Positions 44,570 through 55,799 of a stretch of 64,000 bases of DNA are shown one piece after another (positions within the stretch are counted from its first letter, which is position 1; each line of letters opens with the position of its first letter). The stretch is from Platynereis dumerilii. Its lineage: Eukaryota > Annelida > Polychaeta > Phyllodocida > Nereididae. Made by a program: the position numbers and the translations under genes. The notes under the pieces are model-generated. The model worked only from the letters and a program-made list of their open reading frames with translations. It was not told the origin of the DNA and did no database searches. The stretch lies in the NCBI GenBank assembly GCA_026936325.1, contig JAPTHN010000004.1, forward strand, positions 44,285,289-44,349,288, read 5' to 3'.

Positions 44570-45645
44570 ACCAGAAATGCCTGTCAAAAAGGTTTATCAA
44601 ACCTGTATGTTCTCTTCCAGTCTATGAACACCAATGGTCCAAGAGGAATATCTAGAAAGGGTACCGCCCTTCTCCGATATCCTTTTATTGATTGTAACAG
44701 TTCGGTTCGGGTTTATTACATGTATCTCTCTGTAACCACTCTGTTCCAGAAAGCTTAGAGATGCTCTTGAATTTCTTTCACATGATTTTTCATTAACTTT
44801 TCTTATTTTATGTTTATTCATTTATATGTTATACAACCTGAGAAGATTTCTGTTGCTTTCTATCAATAATCACAATCATTGCAATTACTTCTATATTCCA
44901 TAGTTCATGCCGTATTTTTCAATTGAAAACAAACCTTATTCTTTCCTAATTGGGCCTACTCTTGGTCTTAAATGTAAAGTATCAAGGTGTCTATAAATGC
45001 CTAAGGACAATGTTCCCAGAAGAATTATGTTATGTTATATAGTTCTATTTTATCATCCCTGCATTCATTTTGAACCCTCCTGTATTTTCATATGTGTGGG
45101 CTATAAATGCCTGTAAACAAGGTTTACCAATTCAATGCTTCTCTTCCATTCCAATGAACACTAATGTTCCATGAAGAATTGTGGTATCATAAACTGTGAT
45201 AATAGAGTTCATTAACATTCTCCAATTCAGTCTTGCCATATATTTGGCTAAAAATGCCTGTCGACAGTTGTGGTGAACAAGGTTTACCAAACCAATGTCA
45301 CTTTCTTCTCCATAGAACACCAATGTTCTAAGCAGAACTATGGTATCATATTACCTCTTCCACTGTCACATATGTGGGCTATAAATGCTTGTGAACAAGC
45401 TTTACCAATTCAATTGTTCTCTTCCATTCCATTGAAAACTAATGTTCCATGAAGAATTGTGGTATCATAAACTGTGATAATACAGTTCATTCATATTCTC
45501 CCATTCTGTATTGCCATATATTTGGGCTGAAAATGCCTGTCTACAGTTGTGGTGAACAAGGTTTACCAATCCAATGTCCCCTTCCTCTCCATAGAGCACC
45601 AATTCTCCACAGTGAATACCCAGCCCTGAGTACTGCCCTTTCCTA
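44570..45645. repeat. Satellite with A/B higher-order structure, ~140-bp monomer
   Basis: Monomers start with AAATGCCTGT(G/C)(A)ACAAGGTTTACCAA and continue CTCTTCCATTCCA..GAACACCAATGTTCC. From 45101 two monomer types alternate: 45101 (A), 45250 (B, with an extra CAGTTGTGGTG), 45381 (A), 45530 (B). The A copies share AACTGTGATAATA(C/G)AGTTCATT, absent from B, so the last 540 bp is a dimer repeat of about 280 bp. Outlying monomers at 44572 and 44990 are more diverged. Confidence 0.75.
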
Positions 45646-45697
45646 ATATTGCTTCATTGATTACCCCTTTTGGGGGTTATGATCTTACCCTGTCCAT

Positions 45698-45820
45698 TTA
45701 ACCCTCTGCCTCTAGTAGTCATTCTACTGATAAGAGGTCAATCACAGGTCATGTCAGATAAGGGTTAACAGGGTTGCAAGAGGGTAATGCCCAATGCCAT
45801 CTGGTGGCTTGCAGGGTTAA
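45698..45820. mobile_element. Possible piggyBac-like MITE
   Basis: TTAA at each end, with CCCTCTGCCTCTAG inside the left and a reverse-complement-like CTGGTGGCTTGCAGGG inside the right. TTAA followed by CCCT is the usual piggyBac arrangement, but the inverted repeat is imperfect and the element only 123 bp. Confidence 0.35.
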
Positions 45821-46810
45821 AGCTAGGGGGTTAAAATGGTGTTACTCTGATGGATAACTACTCCTTTTTTCTATCTTTCTATTGCTCTTTTTTATACTTT
45901 CTCTGCTCCTTTTTTATACTTTCCCCGCGAAAGTCATAGCTCATCGCACTCGTCTGAGCTTCGGCCAACATCGAGCAAACTTCGGACACCGACGTTGTGG
46001 ACCAGAACATCAATTTAGACTTTTTCCTAATCTTTTTTCTGGTTCTTGGTTCTTCCTCCCTTTCTTATAAGTGTTTGACTTTCTTTATAAAAATTGATTT
46101 CAACAACTGAAGTGATTAAATGGTTTCATGCAGTTGGGGGATTTTAAACAAGTACAATGTACTTATTGTGACCAACTGGGTATCAAGGAAAATAATAGAT
46201 TTAAACCCTATCTATCCTCTTCTCTGACTGATATAGAATAGAATAGAATAGAACAGAAAGAGACATTGAAACATAAAAATCAGAGAAAAGCATATCTTTC
46301 AAACAGTTAATTGGACAATCTATTCTCATAACAGAATAGACCAGTCAATCTCTCGGAAAACAAAACATAATATGGAATAGAATAGAATCCTGCATACCAC
46401 ACAAGTAGAATAGAACAATAATGACACACCCACCCATAACAATGATTTCCTAAAACATTTGACGAGAAGCCAAATTAAAATTTCACCAGACAATAATAAC
46501 GTTCATTAATTCCTGTTGCACAAATCTGGGCAAGAAAACATTCATCCTAAAAACATAGGAACAGATTTGAAAGCAAAATTGTAACATGAGAATGCTGTGC
46601 TGGTCTCTTCTGGAACAAAGGGATGGCTAAACTGCACAAAACATTCATCAAATTTTGATGGTTTATTCAAAAGGACATTGAATTGTATTGTATTGTATTT
46701 TGTTAGTAAAGCATACGGTTTCTCTGAATCATAAAACCACTTTTGTTACAAAACCAGCTTGCTTTATAATCTGACAGACTCCTACCAGTAACTACCAACA
46801 TTTACAGAGG

Positions 46811-46950
46811 ATGGATGGTTGGATTATTGGGGCTTTATGTACTGTATTTATGCACAAGGTAGGCTAATTAGGACAGGAGGAGGACATGGCAATGAGCAAA
46901 GGATGATTGAAACAGCCGACCAGCATAGGCCCAGGCACCTTTTACAGAGA
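46811..46950 (-). mobile_element. SINE fragment (same family as 32.95 kb)
   Basis: Body and tail only: GATTATTGGGGCTTTATGTA, then GGTAGGCTAATTAGGACAGG, AAAGGATGATTGAAACAGCC and GACCAGCATAGGCCCAGGCACC. The tRNA-like head is missing. It is the cleanest copy of the body in the window. Confidence 0.65.
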
Positions 46951-47274
46951 TGTTTTTGTTCTACATACAAATCTCAAATTATGTTCCAATATTCTCTCAT
47001 ACAAGACGTTTTTTTGTTCTTAAATTTTCTTCTGAAAACTACCAGATTTCCAGGTCCCGGTGTGTAATACAGGATTGTACTCAAGAGATTTAATCATACA
47101 ATTCATACATATTCTCCTCTTTCTCTCTTTTTCCATATTTCTCTTCTTTTCTTGCCCATTCAATATCTCTGCCTGCCCAAATACCCATTCATCCGTTTTC
47201 TATGGTACTGAGCCTACTGTACAAAGTGTACATACATTGTGAATCTTTTGGTTGTAACATGTACACACTACACA

Positions 47275-47490
47275 GAGAGGTTTGGATGGGTTACAAATCT
47301 GTACTTTATGCTGTGTATTTAAGAACTGACAAGGCTTATAGGAGAATAAGGGATCACAGTAATGAGGCGTATTGCACTCTTGGCACAGGATGAAACATCC
47401 ACCTGACATGGGTTGCTCAGACTAGGATTCTAACCTGGGTTCTGACATATTAAGCAACCCAGTCACTGTGCCCCAGCCACTACTGAACAT
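47275..47490 (-). mobile_element. SINE copy with tRNA-like head
   Basis: On the minus strand a head AGTGGCTGGGGCACAGTG (A box-like) and a B box GGTTAGAATCC about 40 nt on are followed by a body matching the family (AGTAATGAGGC, ACTTTATGCTGTGTATTTAAG on the plus strand). More diverged than the copy at 46.8 kb. Confidence 0.55.
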
Positions 47491-47510
47491 GTGTGCATTT
47501 TATCACTGTC

Positions 47511-47660
47511 CAGTGCTCTATTACTGAACAAAGCTCTACTAATGAACAAGGCCCTCCCACTGCATGTACAAGGCTCTCCTACCGAACAAGGCTCTTCTTC
47601 TGAACATGCTCTACTGCTGTACAAGGCTCAACCACTGCCTACCAGTTAACAAGGCCCAAC
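47511..47660. repeat. ~21-bp CTCTACTACTGAACAAGG tandem repeat
   Basis: About seven units of GAACAAGGCTCTACTACT-type sequence with 10-25 percent divergence, beginning directly after the SINE head. Confidence 0.75.
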
Positions 47661-49004
47661 TCATCATCATACACATAATTTCAGAAGTTGCTGTAAATGT
47701 ACACAAGTTCTTGCATTGAAAACAACAGCAAAATCCACAGTGTACAGGATCTTATAGAGCCAATAACTGTCATAATAGACCATTCTAGGTCCATAGCTGG
47801 AGCAACAAGTATTTGCACAAGCAGCACAAAGGAATCCATGGTACAGAGTTCTGTGTACAGAATATGGGAAGAATTCAGAGGACCTTCACAAATCTAAATC
47901 ATACCACTGTAGTGTTGTAAATTGTGGCCTTGAGATAGCTGAACATCACACTATTCTTTCTATCTATCCGTCTGTACATGTCTATGTTTCTATTTATCTG
48001 TTAAAATTGTATAGATCTATCTATCTTCTTAACCATTTGTCTTAGTAATAATTCCATCCTCTTTAATTTCTTACACGTATTTATTCCTTTTCAACAAAGT
48101 TTGTGGTTATGAAATACCAGATCTGTAAGATCATAAATACCTGAACATACTGAAGCATGCAGGTTGCAGCAGAGAATAAAGCCAGCTTGGTGGGTTCGGG
48201 TGTTTGTGATATGCAACAGCATGACATTTCTGTCTCTAAAATGTATTGGAAAAATCTGTTTAGAATCTGTGAAATGTCAATGAGCAACATACCCTGTACT
48301 TACAACACATATCTCTTTAGAGTTATAAGACACACTTTACCATGTATATCAGATGACAAAGATGTAACATTTCCACATCAGAACCCAAAATATTAGATAC
48401 ACTTTCAAAGAAACAACCTCATTTCAGATCAAATAAATGCATGTATCAATCTGAAACACCTATTGATCAGAAATACCTGGTTCTGGGAAATACACATTGA
48501 TCTTTAAAGGTAAACACATAATACACAGTGTCATCTTCAAAATGTACCAACGCCTGTATTCAGACCCTGTCTACATGCAGTTATTAGAAAAAAATCATCC
48601 TATTTCATATCACAGAGATGTACAAATGCCATCTGAAACACGTAAAACATCAGAAACACCTAGCTCTGACAGCTAACACTCTCACAGAGGCCAGCTTTAA
48701 GGGTATGGGTCTGTGTGATATGATATAGCATGACACGTCTCACACTTTGCCTCTCTTATCCGCATCAACTGCCTGCCTCCGCATCCCGAGTAGCATCATC
48801 ACCAGCGGCGGAAGCAGCACACCGCAACACCACATTATAACACCACACCACATCACCACACTATATCGCCACATCGCGTCACCTTTCCAAAATCATCACG
48901 ACACAGCAGCAACATCCGAACCTTTCGAAATGATGCAACAGGTTTTGAAAGAAACCAAAGCAATGTTTGATACATGAAACACACTGTGATGTTCACCATG
49001 GATT

Positions 49005-49150
49005 GATATGGAGGATGACTGGGATTTTACATCCTACATTTATGCACACGGCAGGCCCATTAAGACAGACGGATGACGCAACATTGAGGCGAAGGATGAT
49101 GATACCGCTGTCCAACATGGCCGGTGACCCGGCCAGAGCAGCAACAATCC
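49005..49150 (-). mobile_element. SINE fragment
   Basis: Family landmarks in order on the plus strand: GGATGACTGGGATTTTACAT, TTTATGCACACGGCAGGCCC, TTAAGACAGACGGATGACGC and GCGAAGGATGATGAT, then CCAACATGGCCGGTGACCCGGCC. Head not recognised. Confidence 0.55.
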
Positions 49151-49357
49151 AACCAAAGACCCAGAGTTGGGAAGACAAGAAGACAAACCATCTAAGCTAA
49201 CTCTCCTCCCCCTGCCAGTAAGGAAGTCTTCCAAAGATCATAAATTATTATTTTGGACTAGACAAACACATACACCTGTTGATTATAAACTGTCCTTCGT
49301 CATCTCATCGTTACATCTACATGCTATGCATGACATATTTATACTTTCGTTAGGCTA

Positions 49358-50615
49358 CAGGGTGCGGCAAAAAAACTTGCACCAGCAATCACTATGAATT
49401 ATAATTGCTATAATTTCCTTACCAATGCTTCGATTAGTATGAAATTCGGACACAACCAAACCATGTATATCTGAATTTACTTGCTCAAAGCATTTTCCAT
49501 TTTTATGAATTACTCTTCACGTACTAGTTCTAAAAACAGTGTACGTCAGTTTTTTCAGGTGCATCTTGTTTTTGTCAAGTATACCCAAATTACAGCGTTC
49601 AATCAAGCTATTGAAACGTTGGGGGTGTTTCAGACACCTCTCTTTACGTTTGCCCATGTAAAAACATTTGAAATTTTGAGGTCTGATGAATAGGGGGGTC
49701 TCTGATTTTGGACTGGAGGATAAACTCGAATACCAATGACCTCTCTGGGCTCCTCTTGGCAGAACATACCATACCTAATCTTGTTAGAATATCACATTGC
49801 AGTTGATCAATACATAGACAGACATATTTTGTGAGTGCAGCCCTCCAAGGCAATTTGTTGGTACTCCAAGGCTTGATTGATGAGCTGGGAAAGTAGGGGT
49901 CCTATACATACATATTCACCCATAATGTCAAGATATTTACTTGCCCAGCACAGAAACTGATGCTGGAGACCAAAAATTCATTATCTCATCTAATTTACAT
50001 CCATCAGGCATTTTGCTCATGAAGATCCACTTGAAATATTTTTTGTTCATCTCCCAAGTTTTGAACCCATGCAATCAAAAATCTTCAGCTAAGAGGGCCT
50101 GAAGTGATATTGTTCAGCCACCAAACTGCTTTATACTGTTGGCTTATACCACGGGTTTGTCTTAGCCAGAATAGAACGCACTAGAACACCCCAGTGTTAA
50201 TTTTTTTTGCCGTTATATGGAAATGATGATGAATCTCTCTTTTATCAGTAGCAAACAATGCAAAAATGAAGACCTGACCACAGAAACTGGTCTTATTGTG
50301 CCAAATATTCACTGGAGTTATTCTCTTTCTTTAAACCACCTTATGATTTAAAATTCATGGCATTTAGAAATGATCAGCAGGCCAGCATTCGCCAAAGTAT
50401 TGTAGCCTCTTTTGGTTTGGGCAAGCAAGATTTTGCAGAGGCTGTACATTATTGAGAATAGCCAGTGTGCTAATTTTAATTTTACACTAATTCAACTTCT
50501 AGTTAACTGCTAATATGTTTGGCTAGATATCTCATCACTCAAAACTTAATTTTGCAATTTTCTCTTTGATCTTCTAGAGAAATTCAAGTGGTGCAAATTT
50601 TTTTGCCGCACCCTG
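49358..50615. mobile_element. mariner/Tc1-type element, ~1.26 kb, apparently without an intact transposase
   Basis: Inverted ends CAGGGTGCGGCAAAAAAA(C/T)TTGCACCA (27 bp, one mismatch), with a TA duplication on each side (49356-49357 and 50616-50617). Length matches mariner-family elements, but no DD(34)D/E signature or long open frame was recognised on either strand, so it is probably a non-autonomous or heavily decayed copy. Confidence 0.8.
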
Positions 50616-51674
50616 TATATATCCATAAACAAATATCTCTCAAACTCTTACTGTGTGTCCTTATTTTGGACACTGAAAGCATGTTAACTGTGTGAGACCT
50701 AAATTGAGGACCGCAACAGTACTCAAGAGTTAACTTAATGTTGCTATCCATAGATAGCTTTCTGGCTGACTCTAGATAGCTAGTTGTACAAAAAGACAAA
50801 CCGGGAGAATGAGAGATATAGAGGGGAGAGGGTGGCTTGGACATATTTTATTAACTTTGTACTTTACATTTCCTTTAATGCACAGCTGATGAAGGGTTGG
50901 GAGGATGTTATACACGAACGTATAATAAAAGGCAGACAGAACAATAAGTACTTTACTCTGGAGGAGGCTAACAATCTCTATGAAACCATTACATCTTCCA
51001 TTTCCAATTTAGACAAAACTAACTAATAAAGTTCTACCCTGGTAACCATATATTCATAAATCCTAAATGTTTTTTCCAAGCTCTTCTGCAACAAGAAGTC
51101 AGCCATGCAGACTCTGAATGTCAGGAACAAGTTTTTATTGATTATAATAGCAATGTGATTTACTGTAATTTTCCCATAAATATGGTGATTTAGTAATAAC
51201 ATGTATTTGCATTAGGTAAGTGACAGACTCTGGAGTCAAAATAATATCTATAGATGGACTATGTAATGCCATATGTCATAAATGTTACAACTGACATTTT
51301 GATATACTAAAGGATGTTTATATTATAGAAATAAGTGACATGTCAACATTGCATAAGAAATTCCACTGTAATATTCCCGACTATGATAAGCTGTTGGCAA
51401 TAAGATGTATCAGCAGATAATGCTGTGAAAAGCAATGTCATAGAAAAGCCAAAGGCCAAGGGCTGTCATAATATCTTAGGCCATTATCCCAATAATGCAT
51501 TGGATGTCACAGGTAACATTTTTTATGCATTCTAACCGAAGTGTCATTGTCAGGAAAACAGCCTTTCATACAGTATAAGATGTCAGATAAGTGCCACAGT
51601 ATAGGATTTTAGATAAGTATTCGTTGGAGAGGCGCTCAACCTGTTTTGTTTTTTTTAAATAAATGTGGCTGTTA

Positions 51675-52170
51675 TTAAAACTTTCATAATGTGGAGCCTA
51701 TCATTGCTCATACTTGATACAATTGCCATACTGTAGAGCCCTTCATTGCTCATACTTGATACGTTTGTCATACTGTAGAAACCTTCATTGCTCATACTTG
51801 ATACATTTGTCATACTGTGGAGCCCTACATTTTTCATACTTGATACTTTTATCAAACTTCAGAGCCCTTCATTGGTTATACTTGATATTTGTCATACTGT
51901 AGAGCCCTTCATAGCTCATTCTTGATACATTGGTCAAACTGCAGAGCCTTTCATTGATCATACTTGATACATTTGTCACACCGTTGAGCCCTTCATAGCT
52001 CATAATTGATGCATTTCATAATGTAGAGCCTTTGATTGCTCACAATCAATACATTTGTCATATATATATCTGTACTGTAGAACCTTTCATTGTTCATGCT
52101 TAAATTTTGTCAAACTGCAAGCCTTTCGTCGCCACACTTGACACATTTCTTACACCTTAGAGCCCTTCAG
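51675..52170. repeat. 42-bp minisatellite, ~12 units
   Basis: TGTAGAGCCCTTCATTGCTCATACTTGATACATTTGTCATAC-type units in tandem. The period is 14 codons, so both strands stay open in one frame through the first units and yield repetitive pseudo-proteins. Best-conserved units lie at 51680-51960; later ones decay. Confidence 0.88.
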
Positions 52171-52239
52171 TGGCTGTACTACTGTACTCGTATTTCGTAC
52201 TACATGTTTGTCACAATATGTTTCCTCAGACTGCCCGGT

Positions 52240-54110
52240 AATAAAGGTTCTTATCACATAATAGTGGCCCCGCTAATCTATTATAATGGCGCTATTCTCA
52301 GAGGCCTGTTATAATGACAATGTTCCTTCCACAATACAATATAACAGGAAGAGTCGGGATGTGATGGCTGTTACAAGCAAAAGTGGCCCATTGTGCCAGC
52401 ATATGGCAGCCATCACCATGCTACACAGTGTGCAATGATAACACGCCTTTGTTACTCTTAATGACAATGTTATCGTCGTACAAGACCATACTTGATGACA
52501 CAATAGAGGAGTCTGGGGTAGCCGCAATACAGAAAAGCGACTTGTCAGTTCACCATGGGGCATACCGATGAACTCTCTATGTAAGAATTCTCTCATCGTT
52601 CTATCCTTGTTGGCTTTTTTTTATTTTAAACTACCTGGAATCTTGATGATTGAACAAAAGGAATCTTGTACCAAATGGTTGTCATAAATTAACCGATTCT
52701 TACTGCATCTTTAAAACATTGTGATAATGTAACCACACAAGCGGTACAAGATATTGTTTCAGTTGGCAACAGTAAACACTTTCTTGTTCTGAAGTTGTTA
52801 TAATCACTTTATCGACGATTGCATCAGCTAGTCCTTTTGATGATACATTTGTACTTTTCTGTTCCGAAAGGGTTGTTAAAATATAAATGTGGCCTGCGTT
52901 GACATCAGGCAGAATGTGCTTAGTATCATGAAGAAGGGTCTTTAATCTTAACATGTTACTGTTAGCAATGATATTAGTTATTAGCCACTGCCTTTTCATT
53001 GGAGATTGAAAGATTGACAACAGTGTTAGTTTTAGGCCTTGTAGTGTACTCCTGATGGTACAATTTTGCACTTGTCTGGTAGCAAAGGGTTGTTATAATA
53101 GAAAATTGGCCTCAGTAACATCAGGCAGAGACTGAGGTAGGTGTCATGACAATGGCCTAAACCTATTGTACAATCAATGAAATTAACAATTAGCCAATGT
53201 ATTTCATTGGTGATTGATTCTGTGCTCTTGATTATACAATATCACATAAGTCTGGAAGCAAAGGGTTGTTACAATAGAAAAGTGCCCTGTACAGTGGTCC
53301 CTGCGTTATAAGACCGCCCCTTCTGCGGTCATGTAGCGGTCTCTCGTGAGGGTGCGCGGTCTCATATCGGGGTGCAAAATGCACTAGAAATACTACTTAG
53401 TGCGGGAGGAAGGCGGTCACATAAGACAAGGCGGTCTTACAACAGGGGGTCTTATAACGCAGGGACCACAGTAGTAACATCGGCTAGACCCAGTGGATGG
53501 TATCACATGACGGTAAAAGCTGTTAATATCTATTTTATTAGGACTAAGATTAGTGACTAACCAATGCATTGTCATTGATGACCTTCGGGTAAGCCTGTGC
53601 TCTTGATGATACAATATCACATAAGTCTGGCAGCAAAGGGTTGTTATAATAGAAAAGTGCCCAGAAGTGACATCAGGCAAAGACTGGTTGCTCTCATGAC
53701 AACCTAAACCTGTACAAATGAAATTAGCTGTTAACCAATGTATTTTCATTGATGTAAAGCCTGTACCCTTGATGATACAATATAATAGCAGTCCGGCGGC
53801 AAAAGGTTGCATAATTTAGAAAAGTGGCCTCAGTAACATCAGGCAGATGGTATCACATGATGGTAAAAGCTGTTAATATGATATTAGGAATACGATTAGT
53901 AGCTAACCAATGCATTGTCATTGATGACCTTGGGGTAAGCCTGTGCTCTTGATGATACAATATCACATAAGTCTGGCAGCAAAGGGTTGTTATAATAGAA
54001 AAGTGGCCTCAGTAACATCAGGCGGACAGCGCTTGGTGTCACTGCATGGCAAACGGCTCTTTATTGATCGTATTAGCAACACCCTGTGAGGCATATTCAG
54101 GCCCAGCATG
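52240..54110. repeat. Diverged satellite, ~170-180-bp unit
   Basis: The phrase GCAAAGGGTTGTTATAATAGAAAAGTGGCC followed by (T)CAGTAACATCAGGCAGA recurs at about 52845, 53082, 53262, 53632, 53800 and 53980. Between copies are ATTAGTTA(A)CCAATG and CTCTTGATGATACAATATCAC. One unit is split by the MITE at 53292-53471. The 52240-52600 part is a distant relative. Confidence 0.78.
53292..53471. mobile_element. pogo/Tigger-like MITE inserted in a satellite unit
   Basis: 24-bp inverted ends C(A/T)GTGGTCCCTGCGTTATAAG.. with one mismatch, flanked by TA on both sides. It interrupts a satellite unit exactly between AAAAGTG.CC and GTAACATC. CAGT ends with TA duplication fit pogo/Tigger-type non-autonomous elements. 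GC-rich relative to its host array. Confidence 0.88.
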
Positions 54111-54209
54111 AGACCGCGACAGACAAAAGACGGAGGAATAAAGGCGAGTAATTGATGATGACAATAACTCACTAACCAAGTCTTCCGGGCTGCTCTGAAG
54201 AGCCAATCT

Positions 54210-54800
54210 TCATGAATGTGTGACATTGTGTGTATACTACTTGAATATGCCAATGTGCTGAAGCTATGTCGGGCCGACCATGTACATTGCATGAACCTAC
54301 ATGTATCTTGTCCGAATATATCACACACTTTAACATGAAACATTTAGCTAAATCTTTATACTGTCAAAACATGAATGTGTGTATACTACATGAATATGCC
54401 AATGTGAGTTTCCAGACCTATGTCGTGTCGACCATGTACATTATTGTATGAACCTACATGTATCTGGTCCAAATACATGACACACTTTAACATGAAACAT
54501 TTAGCGAAATCTTTATACTGTCGGACCACGAATGCATGGATACATGAATATGCCAATGTGCCAAAGCTATGTCGGGCCGACCATGTACATTGCATGAATC
54601 TACATCATCGCTACATGTATCTTGTCCAAATATATGACACTATTTAACATGAAACATTTAGCGAAATCTTTATACTGTCAAACCACGAATGTGTGGATAC
54701 ATGAATAAGCCTATGTGCTAAAGCTATGCGGAGCTGACCATGTACATTGTATGAAGCAACATGTATCGTGTCCAGGTATACGACACACTTTAACTTGTAT
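54210..54800. repeat. ~153-bp satellite, four units
   Basis: GAATATGCCAATGTG starts units at about 54242, 54392, 54546 and (GAATAAGCCTATGTG) 54703. Shared phrases are GCTATGTCGGGCCGACCATG, ACATGTATC(T)TGTCC and CACTTTAACATGAAACATTT. Unit 3 carries an extra ACATCATCGCT insert. CATGTACAT palindromes are frequent. Confidence 0.88.
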
Positions 54801-55397
54801 GCTTCATTGCCCATTTAGAACAACTAACATTCACAATATTGAGCCAATGATGTGTTGCTGCAGGTTGGATACAATATGCTAGTGCCAATACTGTATGCTA
54901 CATTGCCTTTTTTATAACCAACAACTGAACCCAAAGGCAAAATATTCCATGATTGTAATCCATGGTAGTAATTCAGGATCATAATTCACGATCGGAACCA
55001 GTTTTTCCAAAGCGACGCCTGGTTTTTTTAATGTGACACATCGACCATATAATCCCCCGAAGCAATGGTTTCTGCTTTTGTTCCTACATGAGGAAGAACG
55101 TTTAGTAAATCAAGCAATTCGCCACGTATCAATGCAAGCAATTGTTATAAATTTCGCAGGCGAGGCAACATAAAGAAACGCTGAAGGAAGCTGGAGGCAA
55201 AGAACCAAGGTGTTTCCAAGGCATAAATGGGCTCCATCTCCACATCACTTCCAATTGCATGGAGCTTTAAAATGCAATACAATCTTCCCCACAAGTTACT
55301 CTTATGATTCAGTGGTTTATATGAATGTGACTGACTATGAATGATGGAATTCTACAAGAAGAAAGACAGACAAAAAGAAAGACAGGTAGATAGACAC

Positions 55398-55431
55398 ACA
55401 TAGCTGTGACACATACAAAGGCTTAATTGTA
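55398..55431. repeat. 34-bp perfect direct repeat, left copy
   Basis: Identical to 55757-55790, 359 bp away, beginning ACATAGCTGTGACACATACA. The copies flank a TATC microsatellite. Confidence 0.95.
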
Positions 55432-55639
55432 GATTGTAGACCGATAGCCAGTTGAAATTGTTTTATTCAGCTATTACCTGCTCTGTCCATATTTTAGCCA
55501 ACATAATGTCAATTGATTGAACAATAACCGATCTGTCATTGTCAATCTATTGATCTAAACATCTATCTGTTTCTCTGCCAGTCCATTTTTCATTTCATTC
55601 AAAACCTATCAGACCAGTCTACATTGGACATTGATTCTA

Positions 55640-55745
55640 ATTAGTATATCTATCTATCTCTATCGCTATCTATCTATATCGCTATCTCGACCTATACCTT
55701 TATCTCTATCTCTACCTCTATCTCTACATCTACCTATCTATCGAA
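55640..55745. repeat. TATC/TCTC microsatellite
   Basis: Imperfect (TATC)n grading into CTATCTCTACC; lies between the two 34-bp repeats. Confidence 0.9.
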
Positions 55746-55756
55746 GTTCCATCACA

Positions 55757-55790
55757 ACATAGCTGTGACACATACAAAGGCTTAATTGTA
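55757..55790. repeat. 34-bp perfect direct repeat, right copy
   Basis: Partner of 55398-55431. No matching extends beyond the 34 bp on either side. Confidence 0.95.
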
Positions 55791-55799
55791 ACGGGACCC

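Noticed and set aside
54000-54650. Several 60-117-codon frames with CTW(S)ARH and similar repeated peptides
   Set aside because: They are translations of the 153-bp and 175-bp satellite units.
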